Source: Carallia brachiata
Taxonomy: Eukaryota; Streptophyta; Magnoliopsida; Malpighiales; Rhizophoraceae
Length of the DNA: 64,000 bases
Direction of reading: 5' to 3'
Assembly: GCA_021464245.1 (NCBI GenBank)
Contig: JADCRB010000040.1
Location: 8,156,575 to 8,220,574, forward strand
Of this stretch, positions 1 to 12,418 are shown one piece after another. A program made the position numbers and the translations under genes. Within the stretch, counting starts at the first letter, position 1; every line of letters begins with the position of its first letter. The notes under the pieces are model-generated. The model was given only the letters and a program-made list of their open reading frames with translations. It made no database searches and was not told where the DNA came from.

Positions 1-968
1 ACGCTTCCTCCTACGTAGCACGCTCCCATTAGTGTAGGTGTGTCATCGTTGTTGTTGCACTGAATTAGACTAGGCTTGGAGAAAATATGCACGCTTTTGT
101 AAATGTGAAGCAATGCCCTTTTGTAGGCCCATGGACCTCTGTAATCAGTTGTGGTCTTTATGTGGTCCAAGTTGGAGGAAGAAATGTTGCCCCAATCCCC
201 TTCTTTTACCAACACACCCCCCACCCCCCCCTCGATCCTAGCAGAGTAGCTGTTTGGTCCATGTAAAAGTTGTACTTGGCCTTATCTAACTATGATATTT
301 TGTCGTCTCTTAATCCACTTTGTGTTCCACTGTTAGCCCGCAAGGCATATGCTTCACTTGGAGCACTTTGTTGAAAGTGGTCAGAAGTTTATTTTACTTT
401 CCTTAAACTTAAAGTCATTGGGCCATTAAAGTAGGACATTATAGAATTGACCTAGATCATCAAGTTACGAGCACTATAGATCAGACATTTCCCCTAAATC
501 GAGCTTAAACATGCAAAATGGGCTATAAAAGTTTCCAACATAAATTTAATGGACCCTGAGGTTTGAGAAAATATAATTATAAAAGCCAAGTAAATTGAGT
601 TTGTCTCATTATTGTTCATGAAGGAACTCATTTAGTCATTGGTGCCCATCACAACTGGGGGCTTTTCCTTAAGCTTCATTCATACGCATCAAAGCTTGTA
701 AGCCAATTCTGTCATAATAACGAATGTCAAATAGACAATAAATTGAAACATATTTGTCACCAAAAAAAAAAAAACAAAAATACAAACCCCACAGACACCA
801 GTGGGTTAATAATTTTTAAGTTTAGATAGCATGCTTGTGGACAATTATAATTCGGTACATGATACCGGATGTGGGGAGACTATCTATCGAATTTTTAATT
901 GAAGCGTAACGTTAAATTTCACAAATTAAGTCGCAAGAATGGTGATTACTGACTATATTATAAAAATA
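1..968. other. Unassigned intergenic sequence
   Basis: I find no convincing coding region on either strand. Positions 218-235 hold a C-rich run (an ACACCCCCCACCC-type stretch), and there is an A-rich run near 762-776. The sequence is less AT-rich at 1-350 than the DNA that follows. It could be the 3' flank of a gene lying to the left, but nothing seen here proves it. Confidence 0.3.
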
Positions 969-1834
969 GGCATAAAACAATAATTCACTCTCCATTTTTG
1001 GCCCTTTTTCTCTTTTTACCCACGTTTTTTTTTTTGGTTTAATTCCACCATTCACATTAATTCCGTAACTGAAAATTCTCATTTACCGTTAACTTTACAA
1101 TGTGACGTTGAGTCGCGTGCCATGTAGCATCACTTTTGACATTCCACATTAGCAAATGATGTTGACATGACAATTTTCTTCTTTTTCCTTTTTTTAATTT
1201 GAGAAAAATATATAATTATTGTTTTATTTTCAAATTTTTTTTTAAAATTTTTTCTTCTTTTTACCTTTTTCTTAACTTTATGAAAAATATATATTATTAA
1301 TATATTATACATTATATACAAAAGTAAAAAAAAAATCATATATTTTTCCCGAATTTCAAAAAAGGGAATTTTGGTTTCTAAAAACAAAAAAAAAAAAAAA
1401 AATTTCGGTTTGTAAAAAATTCAAAATTTTATGTTCTAAAAAATAAAAAATTTAGAACTTTAGAAATTTGTTTTAGAAAGAATTGAATTTTTTAAATTTT
1501 TAAAAACCAAAATTTTGAATTTTTCTTTTTTGTTTTACAAATCAAAATTTTGAATTTTTTATTTTTTAGAAAATAAAATTAGGATTTTTCAGAAAAAAAA
1601 AATGAAAACTGTCACATCAGCACTCGTTTGCTAGTGTGACAGATGATGTGATAAACTTAATCTGAGGTGGCATGCCACGTGCTACCAGGTGTGCAAGTTA
1701 ATGGCAAGTTAATGGAGAAGGGTACATTTCGGCTACAAAATTAACATGTAGGGTGGAATTCAACTAAAAAAAAAAAGAAGTGGGTAAAAAATGAAAAACA
1801 GTGAAACATGGGGGAAGGATTTTTGTTTTATGCC
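969..1834. mobile_element. Mutator-type MITE with long terminal inverted repeats
   Basis: The element starts GGCATAAAACAA and ends with the reverse complement of nearly the same sequence. The inverted similarity runs about 160-200 bp inward from both ends, covering poly-pyrimidine, TTTTTACCCAC, AATTCCACC and CCATTAACTT-like blocks in matching order. The flanks carry a 9-bp direct repeat with one mismatch (ATAAAAATA at 960-968, ATACAAATA at 1835-1843), the length expected for a Mutator-like target duplication. The centre (about 1190-1600) is extremely AT-rich, with further internal palindromes, and holds no plausible gene. This is a non-autonomous element of 866 bp. Confidence 0.8.
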
Positions 1835-2189
1835 ATACAAATATAAACAAATAAATTATAATTATAAATTATAGGTCTATACACAATAATGTCAAAAACT
1901 TTTATTAATTTTTTTTATTTAATTTGCCATAATAATAACAATAATCATAATAATAACAACTGTAACAACAACAACCACAACCAAAAACAACAATTCTACT
2001 ATTAATGATAATAAGGAATGATAATAATATTTATCATGATGATAGTTTAATTATCCATAAATAAAGATTCAAATTTAAGTTATGAATAACTCGTTATTTT
2101 GTAATTGCTAAATAGAAAATATTACTTATTATACCTTACAATAAAAAACTCATTATAAATAATTATAAAAAGGTAATTAATGCCGAAAC
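1835..2189. other. AT-rich spacer
   Basis: This is an AT-rich stretch with simple AAT/AAC-type runs (about 1925-2000). No gene, RNA or mobile-element end is recognised between the MITE and the duplicated protease fragments. Confidence 0.4.
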
Positions 2190-4556
2190 ATCGTGAAGTT
2201 TTAATGAACACAGTGTCCTATTAATATAACAGCCAATTGCTTATTGACAAGAGGAAGTACAATTGATAAAACACAAGTTCAGCATAAATAACAATTTCGG
2301 TTTCATCCTAAAACCAAAGAGTTTCTTTTAAATTCTTTTCATTTTCACCTTAAATTACTCATTAGCACCGAAATTGTTCGGGAGTGATTAGCATCGCTAA
2401 TCAAAAAACTTACTCATGCAAACAAGTTTCATAATAGTTGGGGAGTGTTTACTGAACTTACATTTGGATTACATTTTGTAATAGTTGTCTCGTTCCATAC
2501 CTCTATAAATTTCATGACAAACACACCACAATCATATCTGTCAACATAGAGTGTTGCATGAACCAAAATATAGGTCAGGCATCACAGGAAAATTTCAAGC
2601 AATTCAAAACATGCTAGTTATTAATAAATTGTGGAACAGGGAACTGACCCATTTTTCTACTAGGGAACCACCATTGTCTCTGGCTGAAATACATCCAAAG
2701 GGAATGAATATTTCTCTGCAACAACATAAAAAACTTGGGATATTACGGACACCTGCACGGATTGTAACAAACATTTCAAAAGGCAAAGGCTTTGGGGTCA
2801 AAAAGCACCTACTAGACATTTTACAAACATATGCTCACTCATTCAATGTTAACCTTCTGTTTTGTTAAAACTGATATTATTATATTCAACATATGTCTTT
2901 TCACTCAAAGTTGGGAACCTATGAAAAAGCCCTTATTTAAAATAGACCCTTATTCTCCTTTTTATATTTATATAAATCAACTGCTAACCATGCCAATGTC
3001 AATTTTTTTGCACTTAAAACTTTGTGGGGTAGCATTTGAGTAAGACAACTAGGAAATGGGCATAAAGGTTTGGATTTAAGTCATTCAACATCGTGAAGTT
3101 TAATGAACAAAGTGTCATATCAATATAACAGTCAATTGCTTATTGACAATAGGAAGTACAATTGATAAAACACAAGCTCAGCATGAATGACAATTTCGGT
3201 TTCATCCTAAAACCAAAGAGTTTCTTTTAAAATTTTTTTCGTATTCATTTTAACTTATGGCAGGTAGCACTTAATTACCAATCTCTAAGAAATGACAACT
3301 TTCTCTATTAATTCCTTTTTTTTTTTTTCAAGATGATTGAAATATTGACTCATTTATAAAAGCCACTACACATGCCACAACAACCACAAATAGATTTAGC
3401 AGTAATATTTATTGAAGAACTGACAAAATTGTAAACAAAAAACTTAGAATGTTAACCAAATTTAGAGAGCTAAAACTTCATACCACCATCGCAAATAGCA
3501 CCTGATGTTTACTACATCATCCAATACTAAAAACCAAAAGTTAATACAATTTCATCTTTTATTTCATTGACAAATAAAAGATCCAGGGAACTGTAGGACT
3601 TTATAATACCAATACCTTTTTTAAGTTCAACCACACATTAAAGAATATCTTTATGCAAACAGATTATTCTACAAATATCAACTAAAACTCCAATCCTGCT
3701 AAGTGTCTTCAATCTTCCCTATCCATGTTGTCTTGGTCATTGATCCATCTTAGCACACAGTCTTTTCTAAACATGTTGACATGCATCAACAGCATAAAAG
3801 GTAATAACGTTAGTCATTCACATGAGGTCAAATGGTGGAAAACCAAACATTAGCACCACTAATAAAAAAACTTACTGATACAAACAAGTTTTATAATAGT
3901 TGTGGAGTGTTTACTAAACTTACATTTGGATTACATTTTATAATAGTTATCTCATTCCATACCTCTATAAATTTCATGACAAACACACTGCAATCATATC
4001 TATCAACACAAAGATGTTGCATAAACCAAAATATAGGTCAGACATTATGGGAAAATTTTCAAGCAATTCAAAACATGCTAGTTATCAATAAATTGTGGAA
4101 TAGGGAACTAACCCATTTTCTTACTAGGGAACCAACACTGTCTTTGGCTGAAATACATCCAAAGGGAATGAATCTTTCTCTGTAACAACATTGAAGACTT
4201 GGGACATTATAGACACCCGCGTGGATTGTAACAAACATTTCAAAAGGCAAAGGCTTTGAGGTCAAGAAGCACCTACTAGACATTTTACAAACATATGCTC
4301 ACTCATTCAATGTTAACCTTCTGTTTTGTTAAAACTGACATTATTATATTCAACATATGTCATTTCACTCAAAGTTGGAAACCTACGAAAAAGCCCATAT
4401 TTAAAATAGACCTTCATTCTCCTTTTCATATTTGTATAAATCAGCTGCTAACCAAACAAATTTCAATTTTTTTACACTTAAAACTTTGTGGGGTAGCATT
4501 TGACTAGGACAACTAGGAAAGGGGCATAAGGGTTTGGATCTTATGTCGTTCAACAT
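2190..4556. repeat. Direct tandem duplication of the protease 3' region
   Basis: Unit 1 (about 2190-3088) is repeated as unit 2 (about 3089-4556). The start CATCGTGAAG, the Cys exon, the downstream block beginning at 2590, and the ending near GGCATAARGGTTTGGAT all recur in the same order. Unit 2 carries roughly 560 extra bases (about 3260-3830) that are absent from unit 1. Similarity is high (visibly about 85-90%), so the duplication is younger than the decay of the gene. Confidence 0.8.
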
Positions 4557-6400
4557 TCTATGAGGAATGAGCAAGCTATCATCCATTTACACAAAAAAAA
4601 AAAACGTATTATTTATAGACATTTCATTAAATTTGTTTGTCATGACATGTGCTTCAAACCTCAGGCACTACGACAGATGGGTAAGTGGGGGCACTTACAT
4701 GACAACAAATAAATGCATATGAACTATGAAGGAGTGGTAACTTATCGATTTAGTCCAAACCACAACATCAGTGTTTTTTTAAAAGTATGTTATTGGAATA
4801 AAAGTATCCACCCTATAATGTGTTAATCATTTGAAATTGGGACCTTATTTGCCATTTTTTGAGTTGATGCAACGTGATCCAAATAATATATGTTGAAATA
4901 ACCGCTGCTTGCCATATGTTTTAGCAGCAGAGCATGTTTCATCCTCTTTACAATTTTTTACGAGTCCAATACTTCAATTCGGCTGTCGCAAAGGTTCATG
5001 GCAAATAGGAACCAATGCTTATGACAGACGATGAGAATAAACATCTACAAAAAGAATACCAAGCAAAAAGGTTGATAGACAATCATAAAGTAGTGTTAAT
5101 AGTATATCAACTGATGTTCCTTTAACATCACAAAGTTTTCAAATTACACACTCGCAATATCACATGAGGTAAGGGAATAACTAAGGCTTCCCTTGACAAG
5201 TTGTCGGTGATATTTGGGGTGACTCTATTTTCACGCTTTGATCTTTCCACCCTCGTCACCACCAACATCAACATCAACAACTATAATGCTTTACCAATTT
5301 GTCACGTTTTAGGTATACAATATATTTATGTAATACTATAATCAAAATTGAAAATCAAGGGATAATAAGTACTCACTAAAAAGAAAGGGTTAAAATAGTG
5401 CTTTATAAAACATCTCAATTTTTTTTGCCTTAGATTTAGCAACAATAAGTGGAAGTGGATTAACTATTCAAAAGCACGAATCCCATCAACAAAGGGGAAT
5501 GCAAATTCAGTTGGAATTAGTACCAATCTCTAATACGAGATCTTGAGGCTGTGTTGACGTTACTTATCTTGTAAATTTCATATGAAAACACTTAAAATTT
5601 TGAGACTTGTTGCCTCAGTGCTAAAAAATGCAATTCATGGAGAATAAGACTATATCCTTATCAAACAAGATGAGGACTAGACTGTGGAATGTTAGTTATA
5701 AATAATTTGAAATTTTGCCTTCGAAAATCGAAAAAAAATATAACAATGAATTAAACATATACAGCCAAATATTTCTAGACATCTTAGAACATTACAAAAC
5801 ACTTACTTCTCTTCATCGCACCTTGATCGTCGTTCTCTAGCAGTCCAATTGTAGAGGTTGTGTTTATTATGATTTAAATAGCGTCTAGGCACCATTGTTT
5901 GGGAAGTAAATTGGTCTATATCGTACTCTGTGGTTGGCTTTATTAGGTGTCACGTCCTTTCTTTAATCGGTGACCTATCACTTGTCAGAGGACACTCGAA
6001 TTTTGCCTTCTTGCTTTTTGTTTTATGCTTCATGAGCCTTTCCCAAGTCATTTTTCTTGCAAATCAATTATTTACAATTCAAACCACTTAGTTCAATCAT
6101 CTGCAAGCATTGCCATGGATATTAAGGTACTAGATTAAACTGTGTGAAAATAACTAATCATTCTGCCTTCAATATACCAGCCACTTATTAGTTGGAGGTT
6201 TATTCGTCTTTTGTAAAAGTCGAGCTTCTTGGTTCTCATCAGCTTTTGGAGTAACACTTATGGCCATAACTTGTGAATTTGACCCAACATAAGTGTCTCA
6301 GTCGTCTTCCCTTCCACTTCCAATTGCAATTTCTATCAATTCAACTGGCTCGCTCAAAGGGTTAGTGCTGAATAAGGATTTGCTTTATAGGTGGACATTT
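2190..6400 (-). pseudogene. Ulp1/SENP-like cysteine protease (C48) gene remains, 3' part duplicated
   Basis: Read on the minus strand, a 76-nt exon at 2462-2537 (preceded by CAG, followed by GTAAGT) encodes YDCGVFVMKFIEVW, the catalytic-Cys block of C48 peptidases. A tandem copy at 3924-3999 has the same length and splice sites but reads DCS instead of DCG. Upstream in the gene, an exon starting at 5463 encodes LIHFHLLLLNLRQ, matching VIHFHAMVLNQRQ of the second gene near 33.3 kb. The stretch at about 5812-6060 resembles the basic exon at 33.7-33.8 kb, and about 6180-6400 may hold more upstream exons. I could not find a His-Trp exon here, and stops interrupt several blocks, so it is called a pseudogene. 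Ulp1-like genes often travel in Mutator-like elements in plants, and that link is only inferred here. Confidence 0.65.
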
Positions 6401-8228
6401 ATATAGGACCAAAGCTCCCAAGTGCTAGGTGGTGGTCTCATACAAAATCAAATGGCTGTTAATCCTAGGCATCTAATGGTGGCAATATATTCCTTAGAAA
6501 AGTGAATTCTCCTAGATCTAATAACCACATGCCATGTGTCTGTTATTTGTATGGGTAATGGAGATCAGGTAAGGGTGAAGGGAGTTATGTGACAAGGCAT
6601 TGAGGTTGCTACAAATTGCAATAGATTTGGTCATCATTTTCAATTGCTTGGTTAGGAAGGTGTAATAAAATATAGACATGTAAACGAATTGATAAGTTCA
6701 ATAAGACTTTGGTGGCTCTACACAATAAAATAATATTTGTTTCGAAACTCAATACACGTACTCGTTTAACAAACGAACTAAGCTTCAAGAAAAATATCCT
6801 CGCCTTGATAATGCTCACGAAGTTCTCGTTTAAGACTTATTTAGGACTTGTCTAAAATATATGAGATCCTCTGTTATCGTTATAATTACATGTGAAAAAA
6901 GATTTTTATTTTGTAATTCGTTAATTTTATTACAATAAATAATTTTTATAATTTCATTCTATTTATAAAAATAAGTATGACAAATGTAGTTTTGCTTCTT
7001 CTTTAAATTAACTACTCTAACTATCCCCTTACTAAATTAAACAACATATTTACGTTTCAAAGAAAGCTATATGACTATGTGTAAGTAATATTATGTAAAA
7101 ATATTATATATATGTGTGTGTGTGTGTGTGTGTTTCCTTATTTATTTATATATTTTAGCATATGCATATAAATTATAATTGAAAATATATATATATAATT
7201 ATTAAATTACTATTGTACATAATTGGTATTGGCTGAGCATGCTTTGAAAATCTTATATAATCAATTAGAGCAAAAATAATAGTAATATGCAAAATGATAA
7301 TATATGAAAATATATGCCCATGTGTATTGTTTATAACACAAATTATATTAAGTTATTATTATAAATAATATTACCAAAAATTTTTTATTGTTTCAAATCG
7401 TATTAATATAATAAATGCGTGCCTTCCACACATTGCAATAAGCATGACAAATGTAGTCTTGCTCCTTCCCTCCCTAATTCACCACTTGGAAATGGCATGA
7501 ATGTGACATTAATACTTGTTTGATAAAAAAAGATCAAATGACAGCAATTTTCCATAGATAGTGCAATTACAATTAGGGAATTTTTATACTGCCAAACTTA
7601 AAAAAAAAAAAAAGAATGGAGAGAGGCAGTGATCCATAAGTAAAAAGCCTTCTCCAAGCCAATCCTTAAAACAACACCCGTGATGGACCATTGGCTAAGG
7701 AGAGGGCTTAAGCGCTAGACAAGTACAACAATAGTATCTGAACAATCTATAGGGCTATAATGAGACTAAATTGGGCATCAACTAGCACCAAAATTGCAAT
7801 TGCATAAGGGAGAGGCATATGCACTTATGAAAGAGCCACTTTGAGACTGGAATCAGACAACTCTTAGCCAATACATAACTGCACATGGACCTCTTATTCC
7901 CCTTTTCCATCACCAAGGCACTAAATTACAAATGAATCATTCACATACAGCAACATAATGGCTGCACCATTTTTAAGATTTAATTTCTCATACGGGCGTG
8001 TTCAAAAAAATCCTCGTAAAGACCGACACAGGTCTAGTTTACAATATTTCTGTCCACAAACTTGCAAAAAAAGATTAATTCTTCCTATTATAGTGTGTTA
8101 ACACACACACATATATATAACATCAATCTTTCATATTATATGTACTTTTTTTTTGTTTTCTGAAAAAAAAAAAACCATTTGTAAAGTGTTATAATCATTT
8201 CATATATATGAATTAAATAACATAATCA
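6401..8228. other. AT-rich intergenic sequence with (GT)n microsatellite
   Basis: No gene is recognised on either strand. A (GT)10 run lies at about 7113-7133, and the surrounding 6850-7450 is strongly AT-rich. Some motifs at 6640-6840 (repeated AAACGA/CTCGTTTA words) resemble hAT MITE subterminal repeats, but no matching ends were found. Confidence 0.35.
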
Positions 8229-8233
8229 TCTTT

Positions 8234-8251
8234 TATATATATATATATATA
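8234..8251. repeat. (TA)n microsatellite at left edge of the viral array
   Basis: An uninterrupted TA dinucleotide run ends directly at the first recognisable viral base. It is the counterpart of the run at 26496-26518. Preference for AT-dinucleotide repeats as insertion sites is described for florendovirus-type integrants. Confidence 0.9.
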
Positions 8252-9050
8252 AGAATGGATCTTAGAAGGTGTTGTAAAACCAGAATCCCTAAAACTCCCA
8301 AAACCAAACCCAAATATTGCAAAAATCACCCAATATTCAGATGGAAAGGTCAAACTAATGTTTGATTGAAAATCTACCAGTTCTACATTTTCTGATGAAG
8401 CATCCACTAGTGCCAACACTATAGATTTAAGAAAAATTTCTAAACTTCCTTCCATCATAGATATTCCATCAAAACCCATTTTGTCAAACCAACATATTCT
8501 ACCTCAGATATACCTAGTTCATCCATGCAAAATGTAGACTATCAAACCCCTATATCACATTTGCTATACCAGTCTACAGAAAAATAAGACAGTCCATCTT
8601 CTTAGCCAACTTCACCAACTTTTTTTGCTGTCACAAAATACATCATAAATGTTTTAGAAAAGGAATTTCAACTTGAAAAAACATACTTGCAAGATGATTT
8701 CTATGCATCTTACAACTCAAAAAAATGAAAATGGTTTTTTGATAACTTATCGCAAAATCGAAATGAAATCCAAAAGCAATTTTATGATTTTGTGCTTATA
8801 CATAAACTTCATATCTTATTCTTTGATTGGTTTGAAATGTGTGTTTCCCAAAACAATATTTTATGTCCTTTCTCTAAAACTGTTAGTCTAGTTACTAACA
8901 GAAATAAAACTCCTGAGTGGGAAGTGGATGAAAAAATAATTGAATCTGAACATCCTCCTGCTAGCAAAGTCATTTTTAATCATGGAAACTCCAAAATCGA
9001 AGCCTCTCTATTTAAAATCCCAATTGAGTCTAAGGACAAAAAATAAAATA
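8252..9050 (+). pseudogene. Caulimovirid movement protein C-terminal part and MP-CP linker (copy A)
   Basis: The frame enters in the middle of the movement-protein sequence, matching 19.9-20.1 kb (minus) and 26.39-26.50 kb (plus) of the same array. It then continues through a block rich in aromatic residues (ASYNSKKQKWFF-like in the minus copy) and a basic stretch ending near 9043. Stops interrupt it, for example just after the LMFD-like peptide near 8360. The start is truncated at the TA repeat. The movement protein opens plasmodesmata for cell-to-cell spread in living relatives, and this fragment cannot encode one. Confidence 0.75.
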
Positions 9051-10600
9051 AAATTATTGTTCAACAAAACAATGTCACAAACGCAAATGTCCAAACCATA
9101 AGAAACCAGCTAACCAGGCTAGAAAAATTGATATAAAAATCTGATTTATCTTTCGCCATGATTGACACATTAACAAATAGTTCCTAACATTTCAACATTT
9201 AAAAATCTAGTTTTTAAACCATTTCAAGTTTCCCAAAATAGCCAACAACAAATTCAAACTTATCAACTAGAGTTTCTTAAAGTTATTAGGAGCAATTGGA
9301 AAAACTTGAACCATCATCGTCAACCTGACAAATAGTCCTAACACTCCAAACAAAAGGGTCAACATTTTCGAATACAACCAAACTTCAGACCATGAAACCT
9401 CCCAAAATGACACCCCACAGCTCAATACATTGACTTGGCAATCAACTCCTTTTCTTTTAACAAGCGCTCCAGATATTGACCCTTTTAATTCAAACAAAAT
9501 GCAATGCTACTTCTGCCCATGAATGAAACGTAGATAGACTGTCTGAATACAACATTTTGAATATCTTCCAACAAATGACTATGACAACTAATGCCTATAA
9601 AACCCAAACTGGTACCCCTGACTGTGCCATAGAAGAATTACTCATTGCGGGTTTTTCTGGACAACTTAAAGGATCGTAGGATTACCATCTCACATTTACA
9701 CAATAATTAAAAATCTTAAACTCAATCCAAACCACCAAAGATGGAGTACCCATCTTAGATCAATTAGGAAATACCATTCAGGATGCAGTGACAACACTAA
9801 TCCTAATAATTTCCCTACACTTTGTTGGGGACACTTAACATTTGAAGGATAAAAACACTGAGCTTCTCTTAAACCTTAAGTGCAAAAGATTTAGTGACTT
9901 CCAATACTAAAAAAACACTTTTCTTACTTGATTAATGCTTCGAGAAAATTCAAACCAATCCTTCTGGAAAGAAAAATTCCTTGCAGGACTTCTAACTCTG
10001 TTGGAAAAAAGGTCTGAAACTGTATCAAAGAATTATTAGGAAACCCAATTCCTTATGACTAGTTGACTTATGATGAACTCATCAGTCTTACCTAAAAAGA
10101 AGGTCTTAAAATCTGTTAAGAACTAAAATATCAAAAACACCCCAAATGGGAAATGAGGTAAACTAGACAAAAGTTAGGAAGCTTCTGCTAACAGTTTAAT
10201 TTCAACCCCACGAAACCTTCAACCTCGTCCTGTAACAGAACTTGCACAAAAGGCCCCAGGAGAAAACGTAGTTTGTGTTTAAAGAAGATACATACTACAT
10301 AAAGCTGTCCAATAAAAAAACCAAAAAATTATTTCAAAAAATCTAACACAAAGAAAAATCCAAACCAAAATCTCCAACAAAATTGAAGAATGTAACTTGT
10401 TACAAGCATGGCAAACAAGGACACATTTCTTAATTCTGTGAACTCAACAAAAAACTATAAGAACTTCAATTAGATGAAGAAAGTTTTGATAAGACTCAAG
10501 CTTTTCTAGTTGAAACCTCAAATTCTAAAACTAATTCATTTGATACTAATGAAGAACCATTACAGTTAGATGAATTAGTTACAATATCTCTAGATTTCAC
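9051..10600 (+). pseudogene. Caulimovirid coat-protein region with zinc knuckle (copy A)
   Basis: This matches the minus-strand copy at about 17.76-19.3 kb throughout. The CCHC zinc knuckle typical of the coat protein C-terminus is visible at 10398-10439, but it carries an in-frame stop (TAA) between its His and last Cys, and its second Cys position reads His. Numerous other stops are present. Downstream (10440-10600) is an acidic, Ser/Thr-rich stretch as in the other copy. Confidence 0.7.
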
Positions 10601-11500
10601 TTCTAATTTTGAAAATTAAAACAAATTAGTATACTTACGAAAGACCAAAAATTAATTCTTGAAGTCATTAAGCATATTAATGATTCCAAGATGCAAAAAT
10701 AATATTTAGAAAAACTCCAACAATCGCTTGAAACCAAACCCATCTGCTCTTCCAAATACTAGTTTGAATCCTTACGACCTTACTGTTATTTTAGGAAAAG
10801 CCAAAAAATTGAAAAAATCAACACTTTCCATTCAGGCCCTCCAAATAGAAATCAAAACTATCAAACTTGAGTTAAGAGAACTCAAAGAAAAACAACAAAA
10901 AGATTCAAATCTTTTGCAACGTTTGTTAGCAAAAGAGTTTGAAATTGCATCAAACTACGAAAATGAAGAAGAAGAAAACTCAAATTTGAAAGGTGAAAAC
11001 CTTCCAAATGATTTTCTTTTTGTTTTAAAAGAAATTACATCTCAAAAATATTTGATCAAAATTTCACTTGCTTTTTCAAAAGATTTTAAATTGGATGCTA
11101 TTGTCTTATTTGATACAGTTGCATAATTGAATTATATCAAGGAAGGTATCGAACCTAAACATTTTCATAAAAAAAATCTGAAAAAATTTGTCTAGCAAAT
11201 AATTCTAGATTAACAATAAAAGCTAAGATTGATGCTTTTGTTGTTAATTAGGATATCACCATTAAACCGTCTTTTGTTTTAGTTCATGATATTCATCATA
11301 CTGTTATTTTATGGACACTATTCAATAATTTAATAACTTCCTTTTCTGTTGGTTATCATGGAATATCATTTAAAACCAAAAATTTGAAATACGTTTTCTC
11401 TTTCATTGAAAAACCAAACCAAGAACTCACAATATTATAAAAGCTTGTTCTATTTATAATAATGAGATAAATGTTTTGATCAAATGTAAAGAAACATAGC
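10601..11500 (+). pseudogene. Caulimovirid aspartic protease region (copy A)
   Basis: An open stretch (10728-11126) begins with a coiled-coil-like, Lys/Glu/Leu-rich segment and ends at the protease active site, where the catalytic DTG reads DTV (about 11113-11121) before a stop. The minus-strand copy at 16990-17613 keeps DTG. The protease matures the polyprotein in active relatives; here the key glycine is replaced and the frame is broken. Confidence 0.75.
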
Positions 11501-12418
11501 TTTTACATTTAAAGCAAGATATTTCTTTACAAAGTATTGAAAACCAACTACAAAATCAATTTGTCAAAAATAAAATTCTTGCTTTTCAAAAACAAATCAA
11601 AACAAAAATTGGTGCTGATTTATCCAATACTTTTTGAAAAAGAAAACAACTTATGGTTGATTTACCATATGAAAAAGATTTTGATGAATGATCAATCCCA
11701 ACAAAAGTCAGACCCATTCAAATGAATTTTGATCTTGAACAACATTGTAAATCAGAAATTCAAGATATAGTTTCTAAAGGACTAATCACTAAATCTAGAT
11801 CACCTTGGTCTTGGGCAGCTTTCTATATAAAGAAAAATTCTGAAATAGAAAGAGGAACCCCAAGACTAGTGATCAACTACAAACCCTTAAACAAGGCGCT
11901 AAAATGGATTAGGTATCTCATTCCTAATGAACGTGACTTGCTACAAAAACTACATTTGCATTCATTTTTCTCTAATTTGACATAAAATCAGGTTTTTGCC
12001 AAATCCAAATTCATCCCAAAGGCCGATACAAAACTGCATTCATCGTTGTATTTGGCCAATACGAACATAATGTCATGCCATTTAGTTTGCAAAATGCACG
12101 AAGTAAATTTTAGAGAATTATGAATGATATATTTTATGATTATTCACAATTTCTCATTATTTACATTGATGATGTTCTAGTATTCTCCAATTCCATTGAA
12201 CAACATTTTAAACATTTGAAAACCTTTTTCTTTGTTACTAAGAAAATGGTCTTGTAGTTTCCAAATCCAAGATATCTCTCTTTCAAACTCATATTCGACT
12301 CCTTTGTCACCACATCTCCCAAAGAATGATTACACCAATAGAGCGACCTCTTGCTTTTGCTTTTAAATTTTTCGATAAAATCTTTGGAAAACATTTTCAA
12401 TAGATCCATGACCCTTAT
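11501..12418 (+). pseudogene. Caulimovirid reverse transcriptase fragment (copy A)
   Basis: The RT fingers region is readable at 11722-11985 (PRLVINYKPLNK motif). After a frame break, the palm follows with the catalytic YIDD box intact at 12162-12173 and a downstream VFSNSI stretch. The copy stops abruptly at about 12418, before RNase H, where it joins the leader/PBS end of the minus-strand copy. The enzyme would copy pregenomic RNA to DNA; this fragment has at least two frame breaks. Confidence 0.8.

Noticed and set aside
6609..6840. Possible second hAT MITE of the 13.5-kb family
   Set aside because: Only subterminal-like words occur. No terminal inverted repeats or 8-bp duplication could be found.
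8213..8479. An 88-codon minus-strand frame ending in Tyr-Ile repeats
   Set aside because: It is antisense to copy A movement protein and its C-terminus is the translated TA repeat.
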